A stretch of 64,000 nucleotides of DNA from Hymenopellis radicata. Its lineage: Eukaryota; Basidiomycota; Agaricomycetes; Agaricales; Physalacriaceae. This document shows, piece after piece, positions 10,054 to 22,297 of this stretch (its first letter is position 1; each line of letters opens with the position of its first letter). A model generated the notes under the pieces. The model searched no databases. It was not told where the DNA came from and saw only the letters and a list, made by a program, of their open reading frames with translations. The translations under genes were made by a program, and so were the position numbers. The stretch lies in contig JADNRX010000226.1 in assembly GCA_015501595.1 (NCBI GenBank), positions 1 to 64,000 on the forward strand, given 5' to 3'.

Positions 10054-11479
10054 ATGTCCAACGCCCCGCCCTCGACATACCTGATCTGGGCCATCGTCGC
10101 CTGCATGCTCCTCGCGTTCCTGCTGTACCACCTCTACTCGTTCGACCGCTTCAAGTGCCTGCGCTGGAACTCGGGCCCGTACTCTGGGGCGTTCAAGCGC
10201 ATCATGACATACACCTACCTCGTCACGGTGCCCCTCATCGCGACGTTCGCGATCGGGTTCACCGTCCTCAAGTATCGCGAGGGATTCGTCGACTTGCCGC
10301 CTTATGGAGGTCAGTTGACTTTTTACCCCCCCCTCTTCCATGGCACCTTGAGTTGATGATCATGCGCAGTGATCCCGAAACCATACGAGCTATGGGCCCC
10401 CGAGCATCGCCGCTCGATCTTCCCGTTGGATTTGGCGTTCTCCGTGGCGTGGGCGCTGGAGATGGTCACCCATCTCGAGGAGCTGTGCTTCTGGCTCTTC
10501 CTCGTCACGTCCCAGACCTCGCCGAACCAGAACTGGTTCAAGTCTGTCTATTTCAGAACCTGGGTCGTGGGCTCTATCGTCGCGGTAGTCTACATGCCCT
10601 TGGTCACGATATTCACGCGCGAGGACCCGTTGAAGAGCGAGGCCTACACTTATCTTGCAGGGGGGCTGGGGAGCCTGAGCTTGACGCTGTGGTTTACTCC
10701 GATCTTGTGCGTCCCCCATGTGTGTTCTCGGTCCACTTGCTATTACTAACCCACAGCTGGCAGATGGAATTTCAAAACGTTCCTACAGACGCTGAAGCGC
10801 GAAGGGGTCGACCATGCGACGATCGTTCGCTTGACCAAATTCCACGAGCTGAATGTACGTTTTTTTCGCACTCGCTCACTCGCTCACTCTGACCTGACCT
10901 CGGCGGCGCGTCTAGTCCATCCGGATTCTTTTCCGCTTCCTCTTCACAGTCCCATTCGTCATCCTCGGTGCAGACGGCATACGATCAACCCCGGTCGTAA
11001 ACCGGAATGCATTCGCCATCGGTACGTTCAAGCAGTCTTAACGCATTCGGCATGTCAAACTCTCCTCAGAGTTCCTTACCAACATCGCCGCTGTGGGATG
11101 CGGCGTCTCGTCGGGCCTCACGCTCATCATCTTCTTCCCCCGGTCTATCGAGGGCGAAATAGCAGCCAAGGAGAGCCGCCATGGGCTGAGCGGCATCGGG
11201 GATGCGGACTCGATTATCTCGCGGTTCGAGCCGCCTGAGATGACGATCCCGGAGGAGAGCAGCACGACAAAGTTCGCCTCCTACGAGAGCGACCTGCCTG
11301 CGCTCAGCCCGAACCGCAAGCGCGGATCGGACGTCGAGATTGGCAGGATAGCCGGCGACCGTATGAGCGTAATCAACCGATGGTGCACAACTTTACAAGT
11401 CCCATTGGTGAGTTGCCACCTCCATTTTTTGATGTTCGGCGGTGTTGAAGATTGTTGATAGATATGGATCACCGCTTGA
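10054..11479 (+). CDS. Multi-pass membrane protein, conserved in basidiomycetes
   Basis: Five or six exons join cleanly in frame: 10054-10309, 10370-10706, 10764-10854, 10916-11021, and 11070 to about 11400. A short final exon ends near 11479; without that last splice the frame stops at 11458. The protein has about seven hydrophobic segments, starting YLIWAIVACMLLAFLLYHLY. It continues with TYTYLVTVPLIATFAIGFTV, VAWALEMVTHLEELCFWLFL and GVSSGLTLIIFFPRSI, then a polar tail. An intron branch site, tactaac, is visible at 10744-10750. It resembles uncharacterised seven-helix proteins of agaricomycetes; no substrate or ligand can be named. Confidence 0.75.
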
Positions 11480-11862
11480 TGAGGGAGAGGGTATTTCCGA
11501 ATAGTCGCAACCACTCGAGGTTGACATTTACACGGCCGTGATTGCTGCGATGGGTCGTTGGGCATTTGCTTCCTTGCTTGATCAATAACTGCATCTTATC
11601 TGTAACATCAATGATCATACACCGCCTCTACCTCTCGGTAGTGCATGTGTTGTACATCAGCATACTCAAAAAAGTATCATTTTACCCTTTTATCTATACC
11701 CCCGTAATATCCATTTAAGACTTTGTCCGTGGCGCCACACATGGTCTGCATAATACAAGTAGTCGTACACAAAATATAGAAGAATATGATACAATGTCTG
11801 TGGGTGATGCTAATATATACATGTGCTAGTATGTGCGTCTACGTATGTCCGTGTGTAAGTAC

Positions 11863-12771
11863 TCAGCTAGTTGTCTTCACATTTTGACCCTCGGGAGCGT
11901 GTTCTCCTAATAGCCTCCGTCTAACCTCCTGCTCTACCATCATCAGCCCCTCCCGCCTCAACGCCCCCATCCACACCGCAGAAACCATCCCCAGATCGTG
12001 CACCTTGTAAGACGTCGCTTCGACAAGCCTTGGTCTCCATGCCTCCTTTATGCACAGCTGATACAGAGCCCGTCCTAACACCGTAGCAAGAGACTCCCCC
12101 TCTAATCCAGGTGTTGGTATACCCGAGTCGTCCTCCTCTAATGCGCTGTGAACCGAAGGTGGAAGCGCATAAACACCCGAACCGACTATAACTTCAACAG
12201 GTCGGCGACGACGCGGAATGTTCGAGACGTGGGGCTCAAGGTGACCTTTTGATGAGCGAGTGCGCGCATGATGGTGATGCAGATGAGGGGGCGGTGTAGA
12301 AAACATGGGATGGGGATACAGTGATGAAGACGAAGATGCGGAGGATGATGCACTCAGTGATCCCGAAGGCTTGGATGACAGTCGTTGTGACGACAATGCA
12401 TTGTTCGGCCGGGGAGAAGATGATGAACTGACTGTCGACTGCGAATCTGGGACATCGTCGGACGTGTCGCTATCAGGAGTTGGTAGCTGGGTCAAGCGAC
12501 GTCGCCGTGGAAGATTGCTGACATGAGGCTCTAGGTGGCCTTTCGCCTCAAGGGGCTTTGGAACTTGTGGTAATACATGAGATGGGGTGTGTGTATTGGC
12601 TAGCCCATTGCTCGAGGAAGCGGGGCTGGGAAGCATGTCAAGATGGGCGTAAGGAAAAAGGTGCTTGTTCGGCTCAGAGCTCTGAAAGGGCTTGAACGAC
12701 TGAAATACCAATGGGAGCAAACTGATAACGCACGTAAAGGTCGACGAGTTGCGTAATTGGAAGGTTCTCAC
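11863..12771 (-). CDS. Ser-rich hypothetical protein with a duplicated basic motif
   Basis: A single uninterrupted 302-codon frame. I do not recognise the family. Residues 1-45 may be untranslated, as MLPSPASSS at residue 46 is an alternative start. GHLEPHVSNLPRRRR near residue 78 returns as GHLEPHVSNIPRRRR near residue 175, separated by a Ser-rich low-complexity stretch and a His run. The last 90 residues look folded: ATVLGRALYQLCIKEAWRP, then MVSAVWMGALRREGLMMVE, ending in QNVKTTS. The repeated RRRR sites could be nuclear localisation signals (inference). It is convergent with the membrane protein gene upstream. Confidence 0.6.
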   Translation of the reverse strand: MRTFQLRNSSTFTCVISLLPLVFQSFKPFQSSEPNKHLFPYAHLDMLPSPASSSNGLANTHTPSHVLPQVPKPLEAKGHLEPHVSNLPRRRRLTQLPTPDSDTSDDVPDSQSTVSSSSSPRPNNALSSQRLSSKPSGSLSASSSASSSSSLYPHPMFSTPPPHLHHHHARTRSSKGHLEPHVSNIPRRRRPVEVIVGSGVYALPPSVHSALEEDDSGIPTPGLEGESLATVLGRALYQLCIKEAWRPRLVEATSYKVHDLGMVSAVWMGALRREGLMMVEQEVRRRLLGEHAPEGQNVKTTS

Positions 12772-14425
12772 GCGCTCCTATCAAAGGATTGTTACAACTC
12801 CGTCAAAGTATTGTCACTATTCGTTTGCTCCTTTGGTCGTGGTCGTGGTTGTGGTTAAGTTTTGGTTAAGTTGCAGATGATAACGACAGTTGCCGCCGAT
12901 CGATCACGGCAAGTTTTGGGTGATTCCCGAGAGGGTGTTTAGCGGATGCGCCTGCACGAGACAGTCGATTCGACAACTGAAATGGGGCGAATGCCGGCAG
13001 GTCAGCTTCGGCCTGGAAGGAGGTCGTGTCAACCAGTTTAGGCACTGGAATTGACCCCAGAAGGGTGGCCTTCGAATCTTGACACACGCGCCTAAGAGGG
13101 AGTAGAAGGCAAGGCGGACTGAAAATGTGGAGAAATACCTAGAGAACAGCGGCGTCCCTCGCGATTTACCACGAGTCAAGTCGATGCTTGATCATGGGTT
13201 TGCTTCGCGTCATGCCCTCTTGTCGACGCCCAAACCCCTCCGTGATCTCTCGCAAGTTGTTGTACCGCGTCCCGGTTTAGATCAAGCAAGATAGATCTCC
13301 TTGAAGAATGTGATTCCGTTAGTAACGGTGCCGTTGTGAAAGCGAATAATGATTCCATACCAGAGTACCATCTAACGGGTAAGTCGTTCTTGGATGAGAA
13401 AGCTTACAGCACAGTCCAGAAGTTCTAATCATGCTGCCCTGTGATCTGGAAATTGATATCTCTGGCGAGTACCCTCATTATGAGTCCGTATACGGCCAAA
13501 CGGTATCTTCAGCTGGCTGTACACGTCTGCGGAATCGAGGGAATGTGTCGATAACGACGACGTCAACATGCACGACGACACTGCACCAAATATCAGCGTA
13601 CAGTTCTCCCAGACAAATTCCGTGTATGAAGACGAGTGAGGCTTGGACGGGTCGCCTACGACATCGATGAAGATAGGTGTCCTCTGCAGAGAGAGGCATC
13701 TTAGAAGAGTGTTATCGATGTTCCGCAGGAAAAGCAGGTGGACTGTTTCCATAGATAGCAGTACGCTATTTCGCATAGATAAGTCGATGCGTTGTCGAGA
13801 ATAACTGAATACGCACCAAGCCCGTATCTCCTGCGGCAGATCTGTCTCTAGTTGCCAGCTAGTCGCCCAGGTTCATTTCAGCAGTTCGTCTACAAAAGTC
13901 CTTCGAGTGAGATGATATCTGCTGCATGTGCGTAGTTCGGCGTTCGTCTGGTGAATCTAATCTGACAATGACCATGAGCCGAGAGATCTAAAATGAAAGA
14001 AACAAAGACGTACGTAGAAATATTATTTTGCCACCATTGTTGGATATCCTACTCTCCGTTTAGCTTTCGTTGGCCATGGAATCCGCGTGATGGTTTCCTC
14101 CAGAGGCGTGACGCGTATTGAGCCCATATGCTCGGTGATGCTGACGGCAGGAAAGAAAGAGTCAAACGATCGACGCAAGATCGACGTGCCCTTTTCAACT
14201 CACTCTCATCATCATCATCCCTTTAGCGACGGAAACAAGCACAACGACTGTTAAAACTTAACAGTGAGACTGTTGAATGGTAAGCCTTCGCCGCCGACAT
14301 AGCGCACGGAAAGGTAGGCAGTCTTATCTCATTGCCCGCAACCTCCGCATTACGACCACTGTTGCTGTACCACATCGTGACGACGGTTACATTCACGAAA
14401 GGGAAACGAAAAATATGTTTCGTGT
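12772..14425. other. Intergenic, no gene recognised
   Basis: About 1.65 kb lies between the Ser-rich gene and the 3' end of the citrate carrier. It holds only short, overlapping frames on both strands with no recognisable domain. A ggtcgtggtcgtggttgtgg stretch at about 12835-12855 is simple-sequence-like. I see no RNA gene or repeat from elsewhere in the window. Confidence 0.4.
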
Positions 14426-15619
14426 CTATGCGGCCAGTACTCTCATTATGTTTTCGTATACGGTAAAGACTATACCACCGCTCATCTGAGCATACAGTCA
14501 GACACGATTTGACGAGAACATGTAGACTTACCACTAATCTGGCCAACCTCGGCGTCGTCCCAGTCCAAAATCGCCTAACCCCTTCCTCTGTGAATATGCG
14601 ATATGCACAATGCGCAAAGTTTCGGTACTGTGACCGCGCCTCCAGCGATTGCATACGCGTTTTGATGACACTTGGAATAGGTCAAACTATAAGAATCCAA
14701 GACAATGCTTTACATACTCCAAAGGCATAGTCATGTAGACCGTCACAACGCCAGCAATAGCACCGATTCCGAAGGTTATCGTACTTGGTAGTTGCTGCCC
14801 CGGACGTGCCGCGCCTTGCACAAACTGCTTGAGGGTCGAGTAGGTCGTGAACCGGATAGCAGAGTTGGCGCCTTGGCGCATCATCGTCGGGAAAAGACCG
14901 CGATATACACCTCGGATGCCTTCCTGACGCACAATCATCGCTGTCCCATGGAAAAGCCCGCGGTATTGGGGATTCGGTCGATGAGCATCATCGATGAGCT
15001 TCGTCCTGGTCTACCGTTAACAAACAACTTGAACGGAGCAAAGGCGCGCACTTGATGGTTTCCGAAGGCGTCACCGCAAAGACGGCCTCCATCATTCCAG
15101 CACCGAGACCCGCGACGAGACTCCGTGGCGCGCTGACTTTGCCCTCGACAATTCGGTGAGCCTAAGAGACGCGTGCAATAGCGAGCACGCATACCTCGGC
15201 ATCGGCGAGCATGTTCTTGAAGTGGTCATAACTGACGAATCGCACGCCCGCCTTGAGAGAGTTGCCAACGACGAGCGCAGAGCATCCCGAGTAGAGTCCA
15301 GTGATCCCGCGCGTCTGTAGCGTCTCCTTGATGATTGTTATCGGGCCTTGTTTCTGCTCCAAATTCAAATTTCTTCATTATTCAAGGTGGAATAACGCGC
15401 ACTTTTCCACCAAACTGCGACCGTGTCTTGACGAATTCCGTCGGATAAGTTACGAAACTGATTTAGATAGTCAGCCTTGTTGTTGTCGGTCAAGTCAAGG
15501 ACGACGTACGCCTCAATGGCGCCTGCAGACGCTCCTGCTATTCTGTGGCGTTTTTAGACGATTTAAATGCAAAAAATGGCCTACAAGGAGTGGACCGGCT
15601 TTTCCTTCGGAAACACCAT
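14426..15619 (-). CDS. CTP1: Mitochondrial citrate/tricarboxylate carrier
   Basis: This inner-membrane carrier exchanges citrate for malate or another tricarboxylate and exports acetyl units for cytosolic lipid synthesis (known for the family). Eight exons join in frame to about 286 residues, the normal size. All three carrier signatures are present: PTEFVKTR, PSETIKTK and PLDVIKTR, the last split by an intron. Family-typical segments include LYSGCSALVVGNSLKAGVRF, YRGLFPTMMRQGANSAIRF and RFWTGTTPRLARLV. The start MVFPKEKPVHSLIAGASAG puts the first helix at the usual place. It ends MSGGIVFTVYENIMRVLAA. Introns are 35-55 bases. No disabling change is seen. Confidence 0.88.
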
Positions 15620-15736
15620 GATCGTTAAAGGAAAAGGGAAGGGTGGCTGTGTAGCAGGCTAGTCGGATTTATCGCGTTCGCCGCTCCTGCAGTATATATG
15701 TATAGATAGATCATTTACAACGTCCAAACAGATAAT

Positions 15737-17901
15737 TTACAAGCGTGATCGTAGGTCTTCCAATCTCTCTTTCTCCAATTCTGTTAGGTCGCCTTCATAG
15801 TCTCCAAAGAGATCCGTTGCATCTGCGAACGCTTTCTTGATCAAGCGTGAACGCTCTGCATTGCGTACAATGATAGAGCACTTGAAAGGAAGGGGCATAA
15901 CAACTTGGTCCTGAACCGGTGTCAGCAAACGAAACAACAATGCCAGCACGCACATTATGGAAATAGGACATGTCCATTGACAAAGGTATCGGCTGCTTCG
16001 TCTTTGGGTCAAGGGCCTCCGATATATGGAATGCCCATATAATACGCATTGTTGCAAGCGCCTGCAGACATTAACGGTCAGAATCGGTCAAAACGGAGTA
16101 TCATACCAAGGTCAATCTCGCAACATGTATACCGGGACATCGTCTCTGTAGCACCAGATTCAAAATTGAGTACATCAGATCGACTGATTGCAACATACCC
16201 GACCAGCACCGAAAATCAAAGTGTCGCGGAAATCCTCGTCCATGCCTGGGAGAGTCGAACGAAGGAACCGATCGGGATCGAATGTTTCTGGATCTTCAAA
16301 GACTTTGGGATCATGAAAGATTGCCCCTACACAAGAACTTAATGAGGCCTATTTCGCGAGTACCGCACTTACAAATGTTCATCATGACAATGCTATCCTT
16401 CGGTATGACATATCCTTTGTACTATTCGGTTAGATGTGAGTCTCCAACCATTGCGCACATGCGAATGGGCATACATGTAGATCTTCCTTGATGGTATGAG
16501 GTAAAGCGAGAGGGAGCACTGGACGGAAGCGTAGTATTTCCTTGACGAGCGCATTCACAAACGGCAGGTGGTCAAAGTCTTCCAGTACCGGAAGCCGGTT
16601 GCCGACAACAGTATCCAGTTCCTTTCTGGCTCTTTCTTGGAACGCCGGATAGGACGCGAGGCATAATATCAGCGATAACACGTAGGTCCCAGTAGTATCC
16701 GAGCCGCCATCGACCAGTGCGAGCGAACTGTGCCTGTAGATAGAATTCAAAACAAGTCTTCCTTAGAAGGAATGTACGTACGATACAAACTCCTTACTGA
16801 GCTCGCATCCCTTCTCGGATTCAGGCAGATTAATGATACCCTCAAGGAACGACTCAGCTCCTCGGCGGGTAGTCTTGGCTCTCTTATACGTCTCGTCATA
16901 AAGCTTGAAATGGAGCGCATCCCGTCTTGCTCTAATCCCGCGCATAATTGCATTCCAAGGTGCGAACAGATCCGGCAGATATTTCAGGACGGGTATCAGA
17001 TCAATTGGGGGATGAACCCCGGGAGACATATTGTGCGCAATCGCGTCGAAGCCATCATAGAATTCAAGCACGTCCTTGGAATCGAAGAACGGCGCGCGTT
17101 TGCCGTATATAGTCGTTTTTGCGATTGAGTGCGAGAAGCGGCGCGCGGAGGCATAGAAGTTCTACTTTTATCTGTCAGCCTGCATGTAAGGATCAAACCG
17201 GTCACAGACTTGAGGTTCCGTGGACATTTCGTAAACCAATTGCGATATTTCTGCATCCTGAATGGGCAACTGCTCGAGGGCTGCAGTCTTGGACAGGAAT
17301 GTGGTCATCAAATGTCTTATGGCGCGGAGCCTAGGACCTGCGTTCAGCCATTAACGCGTCATTTGAGCCGTCGAAGTCTGTGAATACTCACTGTCCGGAG
17401 CCAGAGACGCATGACAGTCATTTGTGGCTAGAGTTGCGAGATACATGTGAGGTCGTGAACTTGAGGCCCAACCGGTGTTTTCCAGAACCTCTTTGACTGC
17501 AGTGGCGCTCGAGAGGATGATCATGTTTCCAGAACCCAGTTTCAGCTGTGAACTGAGAGTGAAGTAGCTTTCAAGAAAACGACGGAGAAGACGCGTACCG
17601 ACATGATGTCTCCCCACTTTTGTGACATTTCAGAGAATCTGCGAGAATGTCGGAATCATGATTCACCGGAGACTCAAGAAGGAAATGCTTACCCGACGTG
17701 AAGATAGGTTGGTGGCATTTGGAGAAGATTGCCAAGTATTGGTATCGTTGGAGGGCCTGTCAATGCGCCAAATTAGAACGGTTCGTGGGCCTGCTAGAGT
17801 GTACCTGGAGGAAGCCCTTCCTCCCGTCTTCCATACCGGAGCACTTGAAAGAGAAGATACAACACGAGAGAGCCTAAGAGAGCGATTAGAGGATCTGTCA
17901 T
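15737..17901 (-). CDS. Cytochrome P450 monooxygenase
   Basis: A complete multi-exon P450. The start MTDPLIALLGSLVLYLLFQV is a membrane anchor, followed by the Pro-rich hinge LPPGPPTIPILGNL, which is itself split by an intron. The I-helix motif is DGGSDTT, the K-helix ExxR is EILR, and DPETFDPDRFL is the PERF region. The haem-binding loop FGAGRRRCPG is formed across an intron, with the Cys ligand intact. The C-terminus ends ERLEDLRSRL. This is an ER haem enzyme that oxidises small molecules with electrons from P450 reductase. The general look is of fungal secondary-metabolism P450s similar to O-methylsterigmatocystin oxidoreductase-type proteins, but the substrate cannot be told. No biosynthetic core enzyme lies nearby. 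Confidence 0.87.
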
Positions 17902-18573
17902 CTTGGTACAAGCAAAAGTGACTTCAGAATCCAGGGCTTCGCACATCAGTGCAAACCAAATTGTCTGGTTAAGTTACCAGAAGAGCCAATCTCGTGAAAA
18001 CCGTGGGACTCAGCTGGGCACTGCCACTCGAGTTGGACAGACTGTACGTAAGGTGCTGTATGGCGACCCCCATCAGGTCTGTGTGTCCTGGCGAATTGAT
18101 GACGAAGAGTAGGCAGAACAAAGGCCAAGAGCTATGCTTGACTCGCTACATCCGAGCACGACCAACGATGCTCAAAAGACTTAAACAGATGTCGATCGCG
18201 GAGAGAAAGACCGGACTGTCGGGCCGGCACCTCTTCGAGGTCGGCATCCGCCGCTCCTACATTTAGTATTCCCACCATGACTGAAGAGTTCAAGCACAAT
18301 TGGAGGGACGTCCAGCGTTGTCATTCTACGGCGAAAGCTCGTCGAAACCACTGGCGGCCGCGAATGCGTCGCCCGAAGGTGGAAGCCGAGTTGACCAGTT
18401 CTTATATTGGATCATGAATTAGTCAGAATTACCTTGTAGAGTTCTTTGAGTTTGTTCTCATCAGTGTGGTCCAGAGTCTGTTGTCTTGTGTAACACTCGT
18501 CGTCTAACCACTACTACCACACCCGCCACGAGCATCTCCGCTCTTGAGCCATACTCATCCATTTTTGGAGGTC

Positions 18574-20183
18574 ATGGCTACCAATAGCTCTTCGCCCATG
18601 GCTATCGGCGAGAGTGAGTACGAGTATCCGTCGTGAAGCCTGACGAGACACTCAAAACTCGCAGTGTTCGGCCCCCCGCTCGTGGGCATAATGATATCGT
18701 GCATGCTCTTTGGCTCGATGTGCAATCAGGTATGCAAGTCAATAAAACTGCCCCGATCGCTCATCAACATGCGCGCAGTGCTTGCTATATTTTACGCGTT
18801 ATCCAAAGTTTGTTGGCAGTAACTGCTTCGAGAATGTTGGTGCTCATCAACGTGCTTTCATAGAGATCAACTATGGGTCAAGTCATATGTGAGTGAGGAT
18901 CATGTCCATCTGAACTTGTAGGCGTTAACACGACGACTGCTCTCTAGGTGGCGACTCTACTATTACTCGACCTTGTGGGGTGCGTTCAGCTCTCGTCTCG
19001 CCCACTGACCCACATATGAAAATCGCTACTTAATAGCACGATATTGGCGATCTGGTGGATATACGACTTGCTCGTTACGAACTTCGGTGTGTCCCCTGGC
19101 CTCTCTCCCGACCCAGACGTGTCCAATCAACGCTTGCCTCAAAGCTGTGTATCAGGCTCTGTTCATTGTGACATTCCGTGAGTGTGTATGCTCGCCAAGG
19201 TCTCAGCTTGGTTCATGTTCCGAATCGGAATAGGGTTGGCAATCCGTGAGTCGCAGTACGGCAATGATGGCGTATGAGTAACTCCTCACGCACAAGCATC
19301 CCTTTCCAGATCCAGCTCTCGTAGTACGTTTGTCTTCACACTGTTTCGACCCATCTCAGTGCGATTCAAGGGACTGCAAGCCACGCTTTGCCAAGTATTC
19401 TTCATATGGAGAATCAGAGTTCGTCCGCGTATGCCAAATCAGTTACATTTCGTCTTACACCTGTCAGGTCCTAACACAGAAACTCTGGCTCTGCGTTCCT
19501 TTGTTTTTCGGCTGTCTGGTGAACATGGGATGCACCATCCAGTCACTATATCAGTGAGTTTTTTTCTCCATCATGGGGAAGAACATGGTGACTAACTTTG
19601 AAGTTTACAGCAATACATACTGTCAGTGGCCTATCTCAATGTGCTTTCATGCCTTCCGCTGAATATTACTAGGACATGACAGGGTTCTACGACCCGGCGC
19701 CTCATACGATGGGCGCAATTTGGCTCGCAACCACAGCGTTCGTCGACGTGTGTATAACAGGGAGTTGTCTATACGAATTTCGTCATCGTTTTGACGAGGT
19801 TCAGCTATTCTATCGTTTTATCTTCGACAGAGAAAGGTTGGAATAATGAGGACGGATCATATACTGAACAGAATCATTGCTGGCAAGTTTACGTTGCTCT
19901 TTGTGATGTGACGCATCAAATGTTGATGTTTCATTCTCCAGCTACGGTACAAAATGGATTGGTAACGAGCGCTTGTACTGTCGTCGAACTTGCTGCATTC
20001 TTGGGTTTACCGCACAGCGGTCTTCATATGGCGTTTGTGTTCCTCTTGGTACGTTTCTCGGACATAATGTTTATTTAAACTTACGCGACATAGCCGAAAG
20101 TATACTGTAACGCCGTCATGTCAAGCTTGAACGCAAGAGCGCGAGCATCACAAAACCTGACTAAAGCATCCATCTGGATATAA
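18574..20183 (+). CDS. DUF6534-family integral membrane protein, copy 1
   Basis: Built from many small exons starting MATNSSSPMAIGEMFGPPLV. Family-like segments follow in order: GIMISCMLFGSMCNQ, LLYFTRYPK, VATLLLLDLV, AIWWIYDLLVTNFG, GLQATLCQVFFIWRI, PHTMGAIWLATTAFVDVCIT and VQNGLVTSACTVVELAAFLG. The family-typical end KVYCNAVMSSLNARA leads to a TAA at 20181. DUF6534 proteins are expanded in agaricomycetes, have about seven helices, and have no known function. Exons in the middle (about 18780-18960) were not all resolved, so a small lesion cannot be excluded. A second member is at 26795-28888. Confidence 0.68.
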
Positions 20184-22297
20184 TCACGCCACATACCCCG
20201 AATGGTGAGGTATACCCGACATACCATCTGAGGGTATTAATATGTGTCTGTTGTTGCGACATCTGAATACATACCCCCATGTAGGTCACCCTGTATCCAG
20301 ATATATGGCCCCACATAGTTTTTCTTTCTATACATACTTTTGTCTACTTTCTATTCGAGCACAAGGATACTCTTACTATGGAGAGAGCTTCATACATATT
20401 CCTCACTTATGTCAGACTGCAAGGCAGAGAATGAAATTTATATATCTAAAACAAGCTGCATAACCATACATAAGACCAACTGGCCTTCCCTCTATTGGTT
20501 GTGAGATTCAACACCTCGAAGAGCACTCGATGCTCCCCAACACCATGCACGTCAGGACCAGCGACTGTGATATTTGGCGGCGTCGCGCTTCTTCGCCTGT
20601 GGGCAATCAGACCAATGCCGGCACAAGTCAACAATAATCTTACCCGATTGGGGCCTTCACAACCGAGTTCTGGAGGTGACATAGAAAAAACTTAGCAAGC
20701 ATCTGGATGTGAGAGTCCGCGACGTACGAGGTGCATTTCCCACGAGTGACAGCAAAGCGAATCCAAATCGCAATCCGTTTGGGAGCGGTCAGTTGCGTCC
20801 TTGGCAATTCACGAGATCTAGGAGCTCTGGACAACCGTCGTTAACCCTGCCGACGCCGACGAAGGTTCGGACATACTACGTACCCAATGTTGTGAGACCA
20901 GACTTGCGCGCTCAAAATCATCGACCTACCCGGTTGAACCAGGACGATATACGCCGTCGTCGACGTCAGGTAGGACTCGTTGCGTTGGTCGCGGTTCAAG
21001 ACAGTTGCGAGAAGAAAAAGCTGCATATATGCGTCATTCATGAAAGCGATAAGCCATAGCAAATACCACACACAGTGCACATTGACAGAACGGACTCCTA
21101 AGCGGCAGATAGCTGTATCGCTCATCAGCATGTCGACTTGTAATGGAGCGGGGGGCAGTGACGTACCGTCGCAGCCGTGTTGTGCCATCGTGCTGCCATT
21201 GTCATCGGCGCACGTTGCGGACACTATGGCTATAGGCGTGCAGAACAAGTGGATGTGATGGTCATAAGGCCCGACTGAGATTGGCGTACGAGTCGTCTAG
21301 TCAACGAGCGAGGTAGTCTGCGAGACGTTCGACGCCGGACGCGATGAATGTAGCATTGTGACGCGACGAGGGATCGCGAGGCGCGCTGCAGCACTGAGGC
21401 GAGACGCAGACAACAAGGGGTCCGCCGGGCAGAAACGACTTGAACGTTGAAGTCGAAACGAGATGGTGGTGGTTCGAAGTCAAGCAGCAAGGGACCTCCG
21501 ATCGGACTTTCACGCGCTTTCAAACTCCGACCGGACCCATCCTGCTCATCCCCGCCACCGCGAATTGTAGGGCTCACTTCGCAGAAGTCATCGGCGACTG
21601 AAGTAGGATCTCCTCAGTACCCTATTTGTTGCCCTGCTGTGTGTTGGCTGTTTATAACATATTTATTAACCTCCAGGCTGTCTGTTAGCTTCAAGTTAAC
21701 ATGTGTACATGCTGCATACCTGTATGTAGCATTGCTACGTGTATGTGAATGACACGGATAGTTTCTATTCACCTTTACCAACCTCTATCACATCTATTGA
21801 CCTGTAACCAAATAGATGGTGGCCTACATAGTGGCGTAGAATCATTCGATGACACTCGACAAGTATGTATGCTAATACTTTGTTTGTTGCAACCCCCATA
21901 CCCACAGATGTCATTCGAGACCTTGCATACTTTTGTCCCTTTTTGTGATGAGAGGGGAGGAACTCAATCTTCACTGCTCCTGGTACCGTCGAGTTTGTTT
22001 CCAACCAGAACCATGGTGTTCCTCCGGTGAGTACGGAATCATACAACCTCATATCCCCATCATCTCATGTGGTGTAGTCCATGCCCAGATTCGCCGTCAG
22101 TGTCTCTACTACTACAGAGACGCACGAGATGGGTGATATCAAGTTCGACCAAAATGTTAGCACTGCAGAAGTAAAAGCGGCACCTTCGGAGGCTCGCTAA
22201 GATAATCATGTAAGATTATACAAAATGCACTACTGTTACTTAGCAGAGTCTGCTGTCGCGACTGGGATACACAAGCGAGACCGTATCCGGTCGGCTT
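20184..22297. other. Unassigned region with weak minus-strand ORFs
   Basis: About 2.1 kb with no recognised gene. The best frame is on the minus strand, 21248-20841. It contains a hydrophobic stretch, VWYLLWLIAFMNDAYMQLFL, and could be an exon of a membrane protein, but flanking exons with matching splice signals were not found. Other frames are short and overlapping. It may be a decayed gene between the DUF6534 gene and the gene at 22298. Confidence 0.3.

Noticed and set aside
9969..10892. A 307-codon plus-strand ORF
   Set aside because: It overlaps the membrane protein exons in a different frame and reads through several introns; the spliced frame from 10054 has clear membrane helices.
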